Below, piece after piece: positions 1-8,189 of a stretch of 64,000 bases of DNA. Below the pieces are notes generated by a model. The model ran no database searches. It saw only the letters and a list, made by a program, of their open reading frames with translations, and was not told the DNA's origin. This DNA is from Gemmiger sp. An50. Lineage in GTDB: Bacteria > Bacillota > Clostridia > Oscillospirales > Ruminococcaceae. The DNA lies in NCBI RefSeq assembly GCF_002161595.1, contig NZ_NFID01000002.1:248001-312000 (forward strand). The letters run 5' to 3'. Position 1 is the first letter of the stretch. Each line of letters opens with the position of its first letter. The position numbers and the translations under genes are program-made.

Positions 1-35
1 GAGCCCTTCTGCACGCTTTTCACGCGTACTGCCAT
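1..35 (-). CDS. start of an unidentified gene, cut by the window edge
   Basis: An ATG at 35-33 on the minus strand is preceded by an AAGGAAGGTG ribosome-binding site and opens a frame (MAVRVKSVQKG) that runs off the window. Eleven residues are too few to name a family. It lies downstream of the rpmF terminator, so it is probably a separate transcription unit. In many Firmicutes plsX or acpP follows rpmF, but the visible residues do not show either. Confidence 0.45.
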   Translation of the reverse strand, partial: MAVRVKSVQKG

Positions 36-81
36 GCCAGTTTTGCACCTTCCTTTTTTAACAGGTTTTGCACCGCACAAG

Positions 82-109
82 AAAAAGGGGAAGGCGTAAG
101 CCCTCCCCT
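82..109 (-). terminator. intrinsic terminator of yceD-rpmF
   Basis: On the minus strand a 10-bp stem with one G-U wobble, closed by a TTAC loop, is followed by TTTTTCTT. It sits just after the rpmF stop codon. Confidence 0.85.
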
Positions 110-128
110 AGCTCTTACGGAAAGCGGA

Positions 129-311
129 TTACGCTTCCTTCTTGATGATTTCCTTGCCCTTGTAGTAGCCGCAATTGCCGCATACCTGGTGGGGGAGCTT
201 GTACTCGCCACACTGGCTGCACTTTACCAGTGCAGGGGCTTCCAGCTTCCACACAGAGGAGCGACGCTTGTCACGCCGTGCCTTGGAAACCTTTCTCTTG
301 GGTACTGCCAT
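129..311 (-). CDS. rpmF: 50S ribosomal protein L32
   Basis: A 60-residue zinc-ribbon ribosomal protein of the large subunit. It begins MAVPKRKVSKARRDKRRSS, the family signature, and carries a CSQCGEYKLPHQVCGNCG zinc ribbon with all four cysteines (residues about 33-48). The start follows GAGGAGGTG. It lies 27 bp after yceD; this yceD-rpmF pairing is widely conserved. In many bacteria fatty-acid genes follow rpmF, but here a terminator comes next. Confidence 0.97.
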   Translation of the reverse strand: MAVPKRKVSKARRDKRRSSVWKLEAPALVKCSQCGEYKLPHQVCGNCGYYKGKEIIKKEA

Positions 312-338
312 TTTAGCACCTCCTCAATGTGAATGAAG

Positions 339-839
339 TTAATTCAGCAGTTGTTTTAATATAGCAAGCCGTTCGTCTACGGGGGTAGTGGAGCCCCCCT
401 CACAGCAGGTGCAACCTGCCGCTTTGGGTTGACCGCAAACATGGCATAGCCCTTGGCAATCCGCACTGCACAGCAGTACGGTGGGAATTTCCATCACAAG
501 TTCTTCGCAAGCCAGTTCCTTCACGGAAAGCTTGCCCGCCTCGTCGATGGGCAATTCCTGATATTCATCGCTCAGTTCACTCTCGCGCACCAGCCATTCC
601 CGTTCCAGCGAACAGGGATATTCCACCGGTGTGAGGCAGCGGGCGCATTCCGCCTGTGCCAGCGCATTCAAGCTGAGCCGCAGCACAACGCCCTCGCCAT
701 TCAGCGCAGCGTCAAAGGTGCCCGTGACCGGCTGCGTGATCTGGTAACCCGGGAAGTCATAATCGCTCAGGTCCAGCTGCAGCTCCGCGTGATAAGGCAC
801 ACGGCCGGTCTGAAAAAACTTTTTCAGGTCGAATTGCAT
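339..839 (-). CDS. yceD: YceD/DUF177 family protein
   Basis: A 166-residue protein of the DUF177 family, associated with 23S rRNA accumulation in several bacteria. Visible features are the ARCLTPVEYPC segment in the middle and a C-terminal cysteine-rich stretch (CSADCQGLCHVCGQPKAAGC) typical of the family, which may bind metal. It is the first gene of the yceD-rpmF operon, behind a near-consensus promoter. The precise biochemical function is not established. The C-terminal (N-x6-LKQLLN) end matches family members in which this region follows the cysteine cluster. Confidence 0.88.
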   Translation of the reverse strand: MQFDLKKFFQTGRVPYHAELQLDLSDYDFPGYQITQPVTGTFDAALNGEGVVLRLSLNALAQAECARCLTPVEYPCSLEREWLVRESELSDEYQELPIDEAGKLSVKELACEELVMEIPTVLLCSADCQGLCHVCGQPKAAGCTCCEGGSTTPVDERLAILKQLLN

Positions 840-866
840 AGTACACCTCTAAAAGACTGCCTACCT

Positions 867-895
867 AGTATACCGAATCCCAGAGGGTTTGTCAA
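867..895 (-). promoter_or_regulatory. sigma-A promoter of yceD-rpmF
   Basis: Minus-strand TTGACA (895-890), a 17-bp spacer, then TATACT (872-867). It lies about 30 bp upstream of the yceD start. Confidence 0.85.
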
Positions 896-905
896 TACCA
901 AATTT

Positions 906-938
906 CGGGCGGGAACCAATTTTTTTGGCTCCCGCCCG
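906..938. terminator. hairpin between yceD and the P-loop gene
   Basis: A stem of CGGGCGGGA with TCCCGCCCG plus an inner CCAA/TTGG, around a T-rich loop, lies just past the stop of the P-loop gene. There is no clear U-tract after it on the minus strand, so termination efficiency is uncertain. Confidence 0.5.
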
Positions 939-950
939 TTTATGGAACGA

Positions 951-1355
951 TTACAGGTATTTCTTCACATCCTCGGGCAGAGTCTCGAGGGCGGCGGAAA
1001 TGGTAATGGTAACGTTCACGTTCTCGCCAGCGATGGCCTGCACGTCATCCAGGAACTTGCCCAGACCGCTCAGATCGTGGTCGCCGACCTTCAGGATGCC
1101 GTCCACAAACAGCTCGGTGATGTCGTAGTTGCCGGCCAGAACGCCTGCAACGAAACCGTACATCATGTTGTAGCCGGTGATGTGATACTCATCCAAGTCG
1201 ATCAGGCGAGCGGCATGATCGATATCATAAGTCAGCTTCATGGACTTTTCCAGAACGACAACATTGCCACTGGTGGTTTTGGTAACTGCGTTGATGGCCT
1301 CGATCATCGCTTTGGTTTTGCCGGTGCCTTTCGTGCCAACGATCAGTTTAATCAT
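951..1355 (-). CDS. small P-loop nucleotide-binding protein of unknown function
   Basis: A 134-residue protein starting MIKLIVGTKGTGKTKAM, with a Walker A motif (GTKGTGKT) at residues 7-14. The ATG at 1355 is chosen because AGGAGGT lies 6-10 bp upstream; an upstream in-frame ATG at 1412 has no such site. No clear Walker B or other domain can be named. The middle contains DLDEYHITGYNMMYGFVAGVLAGNYDITELFVDGIL, which looks like a compact alpha/beta fold. It follows pgi by 88 bp. Similar short proteins are often labelled 'PilT-like' or hypothetical in Clostridia; I do not know a demonstrated role. Confidence 0.8.
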   Translation of the reverse strand: MIKLIVGTKGTGKTKAMIEAINAVTKTTSGNVVVLEKSMKLTYDIDHAARLIDLDEYHITGYNMMYGFVAGVLAGNYDITELFVDGILKVGDHDLSGLGKFLDDVQAIAGENVNVTITISAALETLPEDVKKYL

Positions 1356-1384
1356 AAGAGGGTACCTCCTTCTATTTTGCGAAA

Positions 1385-1398
1385 TGCGGCATGCCGCA
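1385..1398. repeat. 14-bp perfect palindrome in the pgi/P-loop spacer
   Basis: TGCGGCATGCCGCA is self-complementary. A second small hairpin (CCCCG...CGGGG, about 1418-1434) lies between it and pgi. Together they may form a processing or partial-termination site in the spacer; no U-tract follows. Confidence 0.4.
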
Positions 1399-1443
1399 AT
1401 TTCCCTTTCCATTGTTCCCCGTTTCCCGTCGGGGTACGGGTGC

Positions 1444-2778
1444 TCAGCCCAGCTTTGCTTCCAGCTCGGCCTTGCGGTCCTCGTAGCCGGGCTTGCCCAG
1501 CAGCGCGAACATGTTCTTCTTGTAGCTCTCTACACCGGGCTGGTCGAAGGGGTTCACGCTCAGCAGGTAGCCGCTGATGGCGCAGGCCCGCTCGAAGAAG
1601 TAGATCAGGTAGCCCAGATCGTACTCGTTCAGGCTGGGAGTCTCCAGCACGATGTTGGGAACATCGCCGTCGGTGTGGGCCAGAATGGTGCCCTGCATGG
1701 CCTTTTCATTGACCACGCTCATGTTCTGGTTGGCCAGGAAGTTCAGGCCGTCCAGATTCTCCTCGTCGGCCTCAATGAACAGGTCCTGAGAGGGCTTGTG
1801 GATGTTGACCACGGTCTCGAACATCACACGGGCACCCTCCTGCACGAACTGACCCATGGAGTGCAGATCGGTGGAGAAAACAACGCTGGTGGGCATGAGG
1901 CCCTTGTTGTCCTTGCCTTCGCTCTCGCCGAACAGCTGCTTGTACCACTCGTTCATCATGGTGAAGTTGGGCTCGTAGGCGGCCAGCAGCTCCACAGCCT
2001 TGCCCTTGCGGTACAGGATGTTGCGGGCGGCGGCGTACTTGTAGCAGTCGTTGTCCGGAGTGCAGTTGGAGTACTCAGCACGGGCATCGGCAGCGCCCTG
2101 CATCAGAGCGTCGATGTCACAGCCGGCGCAGGCGATGGGCAGCAGGCCCACGGCGGTGAGAACCGAATAGCGGCCGCCAACGTCGTCGGGTACCACGAAG
2201 GTGGGCCAACCCTCTTCGTCAGCCTGCTTCTTCAGGGTGCCGCGGCTGCGGTCGGTGGTGGCGTAGATGCGCTTGGAAGCGCCTTCCTTGCCGTAGCGCT
2301 CCTCCAGGTACTTCTTGAATACCCGGAACGCCAGTGCGGGCTCGGTGGTGGTGCCGGACTTGGAGATCACGTTCACGCTGACTTCCTTGCCCTCACAGCA
2401 GGCCAGGATGTCCTGCAGGTAGGCGGGAGAAATGGAGTTGCCTGCGAAGAAGATCTGCGGAGTCTTCTTGCAGGTGCAGTTGTACATCTGGCCCTTGATG
2501 GCCTCGATGGCGGCGCGGGCGCCCAGATAGGAGCCGCCGATGCCGATCACCACCAGCACGTCGGAATCCGAGCAGATCTTCTCGGCCGCGGCCTTGATGC
2601 GGGCAAACTCCTCCTTGTCGTAATTTACAGGCAGGTCCACCCAGCCCAGGAAATCGTTGCCGGGGCCGGTGCGGCCTTCCAGCATCTCGTGAGCAGTTTT
2701 CACCTGCGGCCAAATGGCTTCAAATTCAGAGTCCTTTACAAATTTTGCAAGATATTTACCGTTAAATTTAACGCTCAT
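1444..2778 (-). CDS. pgi: glucose-6-phosphate isomerase
   Basis: A 444-residue isomerase interconverting glucose-6-phosphate and fructose-6-phosphate in glycolysis. It shows [11 protein letters not shown] (around residue 80), the phosphate-binding [13 protein letters not shown] (around 140), GQFVQEG and the C-terminal [10 protein letters not shown] containing the conserved lysine. Length fits the Firmicutes form. The start [10 protein letters not shown] at 2778 is preferred to an upstream ATG at 2796, because GGGAGG sits at the right distance before 2778. A consensus-like promoter lies 36 bp upstream. The downstream P-loop gene may be co-transcribed. Confidence 0.96.
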   Translation of the reverse strand: MSVKFNGKYLAKFVKDSEFEAIWPQVKTAHEMLEGRTGPGNDFLGWVDLPVNYDKEEFARIKAAAEKICSDSDVLVVIGIGGSYLGARAAIEAIKGQMYNCTCKKTPQIFFAGNSISPAYLQDILACCEGKEVSVNVISKSGTTTEPALAFRVFKKYLEERYGKEGASKRIYATTDRSRGTLKKQADEEGWPTFVVPDDVGGRYSVLTAVGLLPIACAGCDIDALMQGAADARAEYSNCTPDNDCYKYAAARNILYRKGKAVELLAAYEPNFTMMNEWYKQLFGESEGKDNKGLMPTSVVFSTDLHSMGQFVQEGARVMFETVVNIHKPSQDLFIEADEENLDGLNFLANQNMSVVNEKAMQGTILAHTDGDVPNIVLETPSLNEYDLGYLIYFFERACAISGYLLSVNPFDQPGVESYKKNMFALLGKPGYEDRKAELEAKLG

Positions 2779-2813
2779 ATCGCTGCCTCCCACCATGTGT
2801 TTTCTTTGTTATA

Positions 2814-2842
2814 ACTATACCGTTTTGCCTGCTAAAAGTCAA
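2814..2842 (-). promoter_or_regulatory. sigma-A promoter of pgi
   Basis: Minus-strand TTGACT (2842-2837), a 17-bp spacer and TATAGT (2819-2814). Confidence 0.8.
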
Positions 2843-2877
2843 GGGCAGCATACAATCCGCACAAATATTTCGCAGCA

Positions 2878-2915
2878 AAACCACAGCCCGGGCGGCAGGG
2901 CCCGGGCTGCGGCTT
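2878..2915 (-). terminator. terminator hairpin after the D,D-carboxypeptidase gene
   Basis: On the minus strand a stem of about 15 bp with two G-U wobbles (core AGCCCGGG/CCCGGGCT) ends in a short TTTTGC tract. It lies 14 bp after the dacA stop. Confidence 0.65.
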
Positions 2916-2928
2916 TGCGCTTTGTTTT

Positions 2929-4101
2929 TCAGTGTGCCAGCAGACCCTGCCACAGGCGCTCCATGGCCAGCTTCCAGCTCATGGCCGGCACTTCGGCAGC
3001 CGCGGTCACCGGCCAGCTTCCCAGCTCGGTCTGACCGGCGTACAGCACCACCCGGCCCACCTCGTCCCCCACGGTCACCGGGGCCTGGGCGCTCTCGTTC
3101 AGCTTCAGCTCGGCCTGCAGGCTCTGCTCCTCCCCCTTCTGCAGCAGCACCGTGCCCGGCGTCTGGTACTGCAGAGGCACCTCCTCCAGTGCGCCGCCGG
3201 TCACCGGCAGGCTTCCCGGTGCGTTTTCCGGCGCAGGGGCCTGGGCCCGGGTAAAATTGGCAAAGCCGTAATCCAGCAGCGCGGTGGCTGCGTCGAACCG
3301 CTCAGTGCTGCTGGAAGCCCCCAGCACCACCGCGATCAGGGAAAGTCCGTCCCGGGTGGCGCTGGCGGAAAGGCAAACTCTCGCGCCGCCGGTAGTACCG
3401 GTCTTCAGACCGGTGATGCCCTGGTAGCGGCGCAGCAGTTTGTTGGTGTTCACCAGCTGGGTCTGACCGCCGCGCAGGCTGTCGGTCCAGATGCCGGTGT
3501 AGTTCAAAATCTGGGGGTGATTGTTCAGGATCTCTCGGCTCATGATCGCCACGTCCCGGGCGGTGGAGAGATGCCTCTCCTGGTCCAGCCCGCAGGCATT
3601 CTGGAAGGTGGTATTGCTCATCCCCAGCTGGGCGGCCTTCTGATTCATCTGCTCCACGAACACCGGCTCGCTGCCCCCCACCATCTCGGCCAGGGCCACC
3701 GCCGCGTCGTTGGCGCTGGCCACGCAGACCGCCCGCAGCATCTCGTCCACGGTGAACTCCTCCCCCGGCTCCAGCCAGATCTGACTGCCGCCCATGCTGT
3801 AGGCATGCTCGGTCACCGGCACGGTGTCCTCCAGGGTAAAGCGGCCCTCCTCCAGCCCTTCCATTACCAGCAACAGAGTCATTACCTTGGTGATGGAGGC
3901 AATGGGCATCTGGGTGTCCGCCTCCTTTTCATACAGCACGGTACCGCTTTCCTGGTCGATCAGGATCGCCGCCCGGCAGGGCACGTCAAACTGGCCCAGG
4001 GCAAACCGCCCCGCCTGCACATCCTGGGCATGGGCCGGCAAAGCCAGCCCCACAAGCAATGCCGCCGTCAAAACAAGCGCCGCCGCCCGTCGTTTCGCCA
4101 T
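2929..4101 (-). CDS. serine-type D-Ala-D-Ala carboxypeptidase (PBP5/DacF family, S11)
   Basis: A 390-residue low-molecular-weight penicillin-binding protein that trims the terminal D-alanine of peptidoglycan stem peptides outside the membrane. A signal peptide is obvious (MAKRRAAALVLTAALLVGLALPAHAQ). The three S11 motifs are present: SITK (catalytic serine, about residue 70), SAN (about 130) and KTGTTGG (about 235). A beta-rich C-terminal domain follows, as in PBP5. The ATG at 4101 is chosen for its signal peptide and the GGAGG upstream. It is divergent from mtaB. Its C-terminus is less hydrophobic than in classic anchored members. It could equally be called dacA or dacF. Confidence 0.93.
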   Translation of the reverse strand: MAKRRAAALVLTAALLVGLALPAHAQDVQAGRFALGQFDVPCRAAILIDQESGTVLYEKEADTQMPIASITKVMTLLLVMEGLEEGRFTLEDTVPVTEHAYSMGGSQIWLEPGEEFTVDEMLRAVCVASANDAAVALAEMVGGSEPVFVEQMNQKAAQLGMSNTTFQNACGLDQERHLSTARDVAIMSREILNNHPQILNYTGIWTDSLRGGQTQLVNTNKLLRRYQGITGLKTGTTGGARVCLSASATRDGLSLIAVVLGASSSTERFDAATALLDYGFANFTRAQAPAPENAPGSLPVTGGALEEVPLQYQTPGTVLLQKGEEQSLQAELKLNESAQAPVTVGDEVGRVVLYAGQTELGSWPVTAAAEVPAMSWKLAMERLWQGLLAH

Positions 4102-4193
4102 AAAACCTCCACCCTTCTTCCCGGGGTCTTTTCGCCGGCCCGCGGGCGTTGTTCTTTCGTTTATCTCTATGCTTTCGCCCGCCGGGAATATGC

Positions 4194-4221
4194 TTGCCTT
4201 TTTGCCATTCTCCCCTATAAT
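4194..4221 (+). promoter_or_regulatory. sigma-A promoter of mtaB
   Basis: TTGCCT (4194-4199), a 16-bp spacer and a perfect TATAAT (4216-4221), about 41 bp before the mtaB start. Confidence 0.75.
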
Positions 4222-4261
4222 ATAAGAGAAGTATTTTCCTATCAGAAAAAGGAGCGAATCC

Positions 4262-5557
4262 ATGCGCGTAAGTTTTTATACGCTGGGCTGCAAGGTCAAT
4301 CAGAATGAGACCGGCGCGCTTGCCCAGCTTTTCCGTCAGAACGGATATACCCTGGCCGGCCCCGACGAGGAGGCCGACGTCTTTGTGGTGAACAGCTGCA
4401 CCGTCACCGCCGGGGGCGACAAGAAAAGCCGCCAGTGGCTGCGGCGTGCCAAGCGTCAGTATCCCGGTGCGGTCACGGTGCTCACCGGCTGCTATCCCCA
4501 GGCCTTCCCCGAGGAAGCCGCCGCTGTGATGGAGGCGGACGTGGTGATGGGCAATGCCAACCGGCATGCCATCCTGCGCAACGTGGCCCACGCCCTGGAG
4601 GGCGAACGGGTGGTGGACATCGCCGCTCACGAAAAGGGCGAGGCCTTCGAGGAGCTGCCCATGGAGCGGTTCGAGGGCCATACCCGGGCCTTCATCAAGG
4701 TGCAGGACGGCTGCAACCGTCAGTGTGCCTACTGCGTGATTCCCCGCGCCCGTGGCCGGGTGCGCAGCCGCAGTGAGGCCAGCATCCTGAAGGAGCTGGA
4801 AGCCCTGGCAGCCGCAGGCTACAAGGAAGTGGTGTTCAGCGGCATCAATCTGCCCAGCTACGGGCAGGACACCGGCACCAACCTGATCGAGCTCATCGAA
4901 CACAGCGCCCAGGTGGAGGGCATCGAGCGCATCCGTCTGGGCAGTCTGGAGCCGGATCTGCTCAGCGATGATGACATCGCCCGCATGGCCCGCACCGAAA
5001 AGCTCTGCCCCCAGTTCCACCTTTCGCTGCAGAGCGGCTGCACCGCCACTCTGCGCCGGATGCGCCGGGTCTACACCGCCGAGGAATACGCCGCCGTGGT
5101 CAAAAAGCTGCGGGCGGCCTATAACGGGGCGTGCAGCTTCACCACCGACGTGATCGTGGGCTTCCCCGGCGAGACCGAGGAGGAATTTGCCGAGAGCGTG
5201 CGCTTTGTGCAGGAAATGGAGTTTTTGAAGGTCCATGTGTTCCCCTACTCCCGCCGGGAGGGAACCCCTGCCGCCACCTTCCCGGACCAGATCCCCGAAG
5301 AGGAAAAAGCCCGCCGGGTGCACATCCTGCAAACCGCCGCGGATGACGTGCGCGGTCAGCTGGCCAACGCCTGGACCGGTTCGGTGGACACCGTGCTGCT
5401 GGAAAAACCTCTCAGCGCCAATCTGTTCACCGGCTATACCCGGCTGTATCTTCCGGTGGTGGTGAGCGCCCCCGGCGCCGAGGCCGGTCAGATCCTGCCC
5501 TGCCGTCTGGGCGAGTGGGACGGCGAACGCTGCCGGGCCGCCGCCGTACAGCTTTGA
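4262..5557 (+). CDS. mtaB: tRNA t6A37 methylthiotransferase MtaB
   Basis: A 431-residue radical-SAM methylthiotransferase that converts t6A37 to ms2t6A37 in tRNAs reading ANN codons. The N-terminal UPF0004 domain begins RVSFYTLGCKVNQNE with conserved cysteines at TLGCK, NSCTVT and TGCYPQ that hold the auxiliary cluster. The radical-SAM motif CNRQCAYCVIPRARG follows around residue 150. A TRAM-like C-terminal region is present (about 370-431). 'KVNQNE' and the gene length favour MtaB over MiaB. A start with AAAAAGGAG upstream fits. It precedes the hydrogenase gene, which has its own promoter. Confidence 0.94.
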   Translation: MRVSFYTLGCKVNQNETGALAQLFRQNGYTLAGPDEEADVFVVNSCTVTAGGDKKSRQWLRRAKRQYPGAVTVLTGCYPQAFPEEAAAVMEADVVMGNANRHAILRNVAHALEGERVVDIAAHEKGEAFEELPMERFEGHTRAFIKVQDGCNRQCAYCVIPRARGRVRSRSEASILKELEALAAAGYKEVVFSGINLPSYGQDTGTNLIELIEHSAQVEGIERIRLGSLEPDLLSDDDIARMARTEKLCPQFHLSLQSGCTATLRRMRRVYTAEEYAAVVKKLRAAYNGACSFTTDVIVGFPGETEEEFAESVRFVQEMEFLKVHVFPYSRREGTPAATFPDQIPEEEKARRVHILQTAADDVRGQLANAWTGSVDTVLLEKPLSANLFTGYTRLYLPVVVSAPGAEAGQILPCRLGEWDGERCRAAAVQL

Positions 5558-5611
5558 TCGCAAACACAAAAAATATCCGCATTCTTTCCCGTGCTTGTTT
5601 TCCCGCGGCGC

Positions 5612-5640
5612 TTGCCCCAAGGGAACGAGTATGCTATATT
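5612..5640 (+). promoter_or_regulatory. promoter of the [FeFe] hydrogenase gene
   Basis: TTGCCC (5612-5617), a 17-bp spacer and TATATT (5635-5640), 47 bp before the chosen start. Confidence 0.7.
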
Positions 5641-5687
5641 TTTATTGTATGCGAACCCCAACGCATTTTGGAAGGAGTTATGTGATT

Positions 5688-7214
5688 ATGAGCAACATGC
5701 GCGGTATCTACACCTCGGTCACCGACATCCGCCGTCGGGTCTTCACCGAAGTGGCCCGTCTCTCCTACGAGGGACAGAACTACGCACAGGAAGTTTCCCG
5801 CCTGCCCTATAAGATTATCCCGGGCGAGGTCAACAGCTTCCGCAACAGCATTTTCCTGGAGCGCGCCATCGTTTCCGAGCGCATCCGCCTGGCCATGGGC
5901 CTGCCCCTGCGTCCCATGGATGAGCAGGCGCCCACCAATTCGGGCATGGAAAACAGCGTGATCGCCCAGAAATACTACGATCCCCCGCTGGTGAACATCA
6001 TCAAGTTCGCCTGCAACGCCTGCCCCGAGAAGAAAGTTGAGGTGACCAACCTCTGCCGCGGTTGCCTGGCTCACCCCTGCGTGGACGTGTGCCCCAAGGA
6101 GGCGCTGACCTTCACCCCCGGCGGCCAGACCGTGATCGATCAGGACAAGTGCATCAAGTGCGGCAAGTGCGTGGATGTGTGCCCCTATCACGCCATCGTC
6201 AAGATGGAGCGCCCCTGCGCCGCTGCCTGCGGCATGAACGCCATCCATTCCGATGACCTGGGCCGCGCTCAGATCGATCAGGACAAGTGCGTTTCCTGCG
6301 GCATGTGCCTGGTCAACTGCCCCTTCGGCGCCATCGTGGACAAGGGCCAGATCTTCCAGCTGATCCAGAGCATCCGTCAGGGCGACCGGGTATACGCCAT
6401 CATGGCTCCCGCCTTCGTGAGCCAGTTCCCCGGCCTGACCGTGGGCAAGCTGAAGGCTGCCATGCGTCAGCTGGGCTTCGCGGACACCTTCGAGGTTGCC
6501 GTGGGCGCCGACCTGTGCACCATCGAGGAAGCCAAGGACTTCATGCGTGAGGTTCCCGAGCATCAGCCCTTCATGGCTACCAGCTGCTGCCCCAGCTGGA
6601 GCGTGATGGCCAAGAAGCTCTTCCCCGAAATGGCCGACTACATCAGCATGGCTCTGACTCCCATGGTGCTCACCGCCCGTCTGGTGAAGAAGCATCACGG
6701 CAAGGACTGCAAGGTGGTCTTCGTTGGCCCCTGCGCCGCCAAGAAGCTGGAGGCCAGCCGCCGCACCATCCGCAGCGATGTGGACTTCGTGCTCACCTTT
6801 GAAGAACTGATGGGCATGTTCGAGGCCCGTGAAGTGGACTTCGACAGCCTGGAGGTAGATCCCGCCGACGACTTCAACAAGGCCTCTGCCGACGGCCGCG
6901 GCTTCGCGGTGGGCGGCGGTGTCGCTCAGGCGGTCGTGAACGCCATCAAGAAGATGGACCCGGACCGCGAGGTCAAGGTTGCCAGCGCCCAGGGCCTGGC
7001 CGAGTGCAAGAAGCTGCTCATGATGGCCAAGGCCGGCAAGTACAACGGCTACCTGCTGGAAGGCATGGGCTGCCCCGGCGGCTGCATGGGCGGCGCCGGT
7101 ACTCTGACCGATCCCGTGAAGGCTGCTGCCGCACTGGCCAAGTACAAGAAGGAAGCTCCCATCGAGACCTCGGTGGAAAGCCCCTACGAGAACGATCTGG
7201 CCTTCCTGAACTGA
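5688..7214 (+). CDS. monomeric [FeFe] hydrogenase with N-terminal ferredoxin domains
   Basis: A 508-residue iron-only hydrogenase that makes or oxidises H2 with ferredoxin. The N-terminal third has several 4Fe-4S motifs, including CLAHPCVDVCP, CIKCGKCVDVCP and CVSCGMCLVNCP. The H-cluster domain carries L1 TSCCPSW (about 300), L2 GPCAAKK (about 348) and L3 EGMGCPGGCMGG (about 458), so all cluster-binding cysteines are there. L2 lacks the methionine of the prototypical MPCxxK form, which suggests a group-B-like enzyme. ATG 5688 is preferred (GAAGGAG upstream); a GTG at 5682 is possible. No maturation genes hydE, hydF or hydG are nearby, so they must lie elsewhere. Confidence 0.93.
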   Translation: MSNMRGIYTSVTDIRRRVFTEVARLSYEGQNYAQEVSRLPYKIIPGEVNSFRNSIFLERAIVSERIRLAMGLPLRPMDEQAPTNSGMENSVIAQKYYDPPLVNIIKFACNACPEKKVEVTNLCRGCLAHPCVDVCPKEALTFTPGGQTVIDQDKCIKCGKCVDVCPYHAIVKMERPCAAACGMNAIHSDDLGRAQIDQDKCVSCGMCLVNCPFGAIVDKGQIFQLIQSIRQGDRVYAIMAPAFVSQFPGLTVGKLKAAMRQLGFADTFEVAVGADLCTIEEAKDFMREVPEHQPFMATSCCPSWSVMAKKLFPEMADYISMALTPMVLTARLVKKHHGKDCKVVFVGPCAAKKLEASRRTIRSDVDFVLTFEELMGMFEAREVDFDSLEVDPADDFNKASADGRGFAVGGGVAQAVVNAIKKMDPDREVKVASAQGLAECKKLLMMAKAGKYNGYLLEGMGCPGGCMGGAGTLTDPVKAAAALAKYKKEAPIETSVESPYENDLAFLN

Positions 7215-7300
7215 TCGTTTTCTCCCCTGATTCGGAATGGGAAGCTGCCCGTTTTTCTCTGAGCGCAACTCCCCTTCCCTGAACACAGAACAAAAAGCAA

Positions 7301-7340
7301 AGGAGCGGTACAGCCCAGGCTGTGCCGCTCCTCTTTTTCT
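7301..7340 (+). terminator. intrinsic terminator of the hydrogenase gene
   Basis: AGGAGCGG...CCGCTCCT stem with an inner ACA/TGT, followed by CTTTTTCTTT on the plus strand. Confidence 0.85.
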
Positions 7341-7365
7341 TTGCTCGAATCCCCTTCATACAACG

Positions 7366-7416
7366 ACAGTCCCCCCCTGACGCAGGGCATGTGCCTTCTG
7401 CATCAGGGGGGGACTG
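7366..7416 (-). repeat. 20-bp inverted repeat downstream of pduL
   Basis: Arms 7366-7385 and 7397-7416 are complementary except for one position, which is a G-U wobble in minus-strand RNA and a C-A mismatch in plus-strand RNA. This indicates the functional hairpin is read from the pduL transcript. No U-tract follows on the minus strand, so it may be a stabilising 3' end or a factor-assisted terminator. Confidence 0.6.
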
Positions 7417-7479
7417 TGTGTTTTCCGTTAGAGCGGGCGTTTTCCAGAGGGATTCCGGCCCGCTTTGTTCCCGGAACGA

Positions 7480-8043
7480 TTACTTAACGATCTCGCCCTC
7501 GTTGGCGCCCAGGCAGGCGTTGGACTCGTCGGTGTCGATGTGCATGGCGGTGGCGAACTTCTCGCTCACGCGGATCACAACGTCGTCGAATACCAGCTTA
7601 CGGCCTTCCTTGCCGCAGGCTACCTTCACGATCTCCTTGTCCTGCACGCCCAGCTTCTCGGCGTCCTCAGGAGTCACGTGGATGTGGCGCTTTGCAACGA
7701 TCACGCCTTCCTTCAGCTCAACCTCGCCGCAGGGGCCAACCAGCTTGCAGGCGCCGGAACCGGCGATGTCGCCGGACTCACGCACGGGAGCGGCGATGCC
7801 GATGGAACGGGCGTCGGAAGCGGACAGCTCCACCTGATCCGCATTGCGGCAGGGGCCCAGGATGGACACGTTAGCCAGCTCCTTCTTGGGGCCAACAACG
7901 GTCACGCGCTGCTCGGAAGCATACTGGCCGGGCTGGCTCAGCTCCTTCTTAACAGTCAGCTCAAAGCCTTTGCCAAACAGGGTCTCCAAGGTCTCTTTGG
8001 TCACATGTACGTGACGGGCAGAAGTCTCTACTAAGAATTTCAT
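7480..8043 (-). CDS. pduL: phosphate propanoyltransferase (PduL-type phosphotransacylase)
   Basis: A 187-residue PduL-family enzyme that exchanges acyl-CoA and acyl-phosphate (acetyl or propionyl). The two PTAC domains are visible: SARHVHVTKETLETLFG near residue 8 and AKRHIHVTPEDAEKLG near 120, each with the zinc-binding HxH. A third metal ligand is likely in AMHIDTDESNA near the end. There is no obvious N-terminal encapsulation peptide and no microcompartment genes nearby, so it is probably the housekeeping, cytosolic phosphotransacetylase for acetate formation. It has its own promoter, back to back with that of the glycosylase gene. Confidence 0.93.
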   Translation of the reverse strand: MKFLVETSARHVHVTKETLETLFGKGFELTVKKELSQPGQYASEQRVTVVGPKKELANVSILGPCRNADQVELSASDARSIGIAAPVRESGDIAGSGACKLVGPCGEVELKEGVIVAKRHIHVTPEDAEKLGVQDKEIVKVACGKEGRKLVFDDVVIRVSEKFATAMHIDTDESNACLGANEGEIVK

Positions 8044-8090
8044 ATGTCATTTCCTCCCTTGGGTCGGATACGTTCCGGCCGCTCACATTT

Positions 8091-8119
8091 ATTGTAACAA
8101 GGGCAAACTAAAACTTCAA
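8091..8119 (-). promoter_or_regulatory. promoter of pduL
   Basis: Minus-strand TTGAAG (8119-8114), a 17-bp spacer and TACAAT (8096-8091). Its -35 touches the -35 of the divergent glycosylase promoter. Confidence 0.75.
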
Positions 8120-8147
8120 GACAAAAAGCGGCCTTTTGTGCTATAAT
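8118..8147 (+). promoter_or_regulatory. promoter of the uracil-DNA glycosylase gene
   Basis: AAGACA (8118-8123), an 18-bp spacer and a perfect TATAAT (8142-8147). The -35 is weak. Confidence 0.6.
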
Positions 8148-8189
8148 ATTTTTATAACAAGTGATACTCAGCAAAGCGAGGTGCCATGG

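Noticed and set aside
1240-2814. A 524-codon plus-strand frame opposite pgi
   Set aside because: It mirrors pgi, which has all active-site motifs. The composition is antisense-like and it runs over the pgi promoter.
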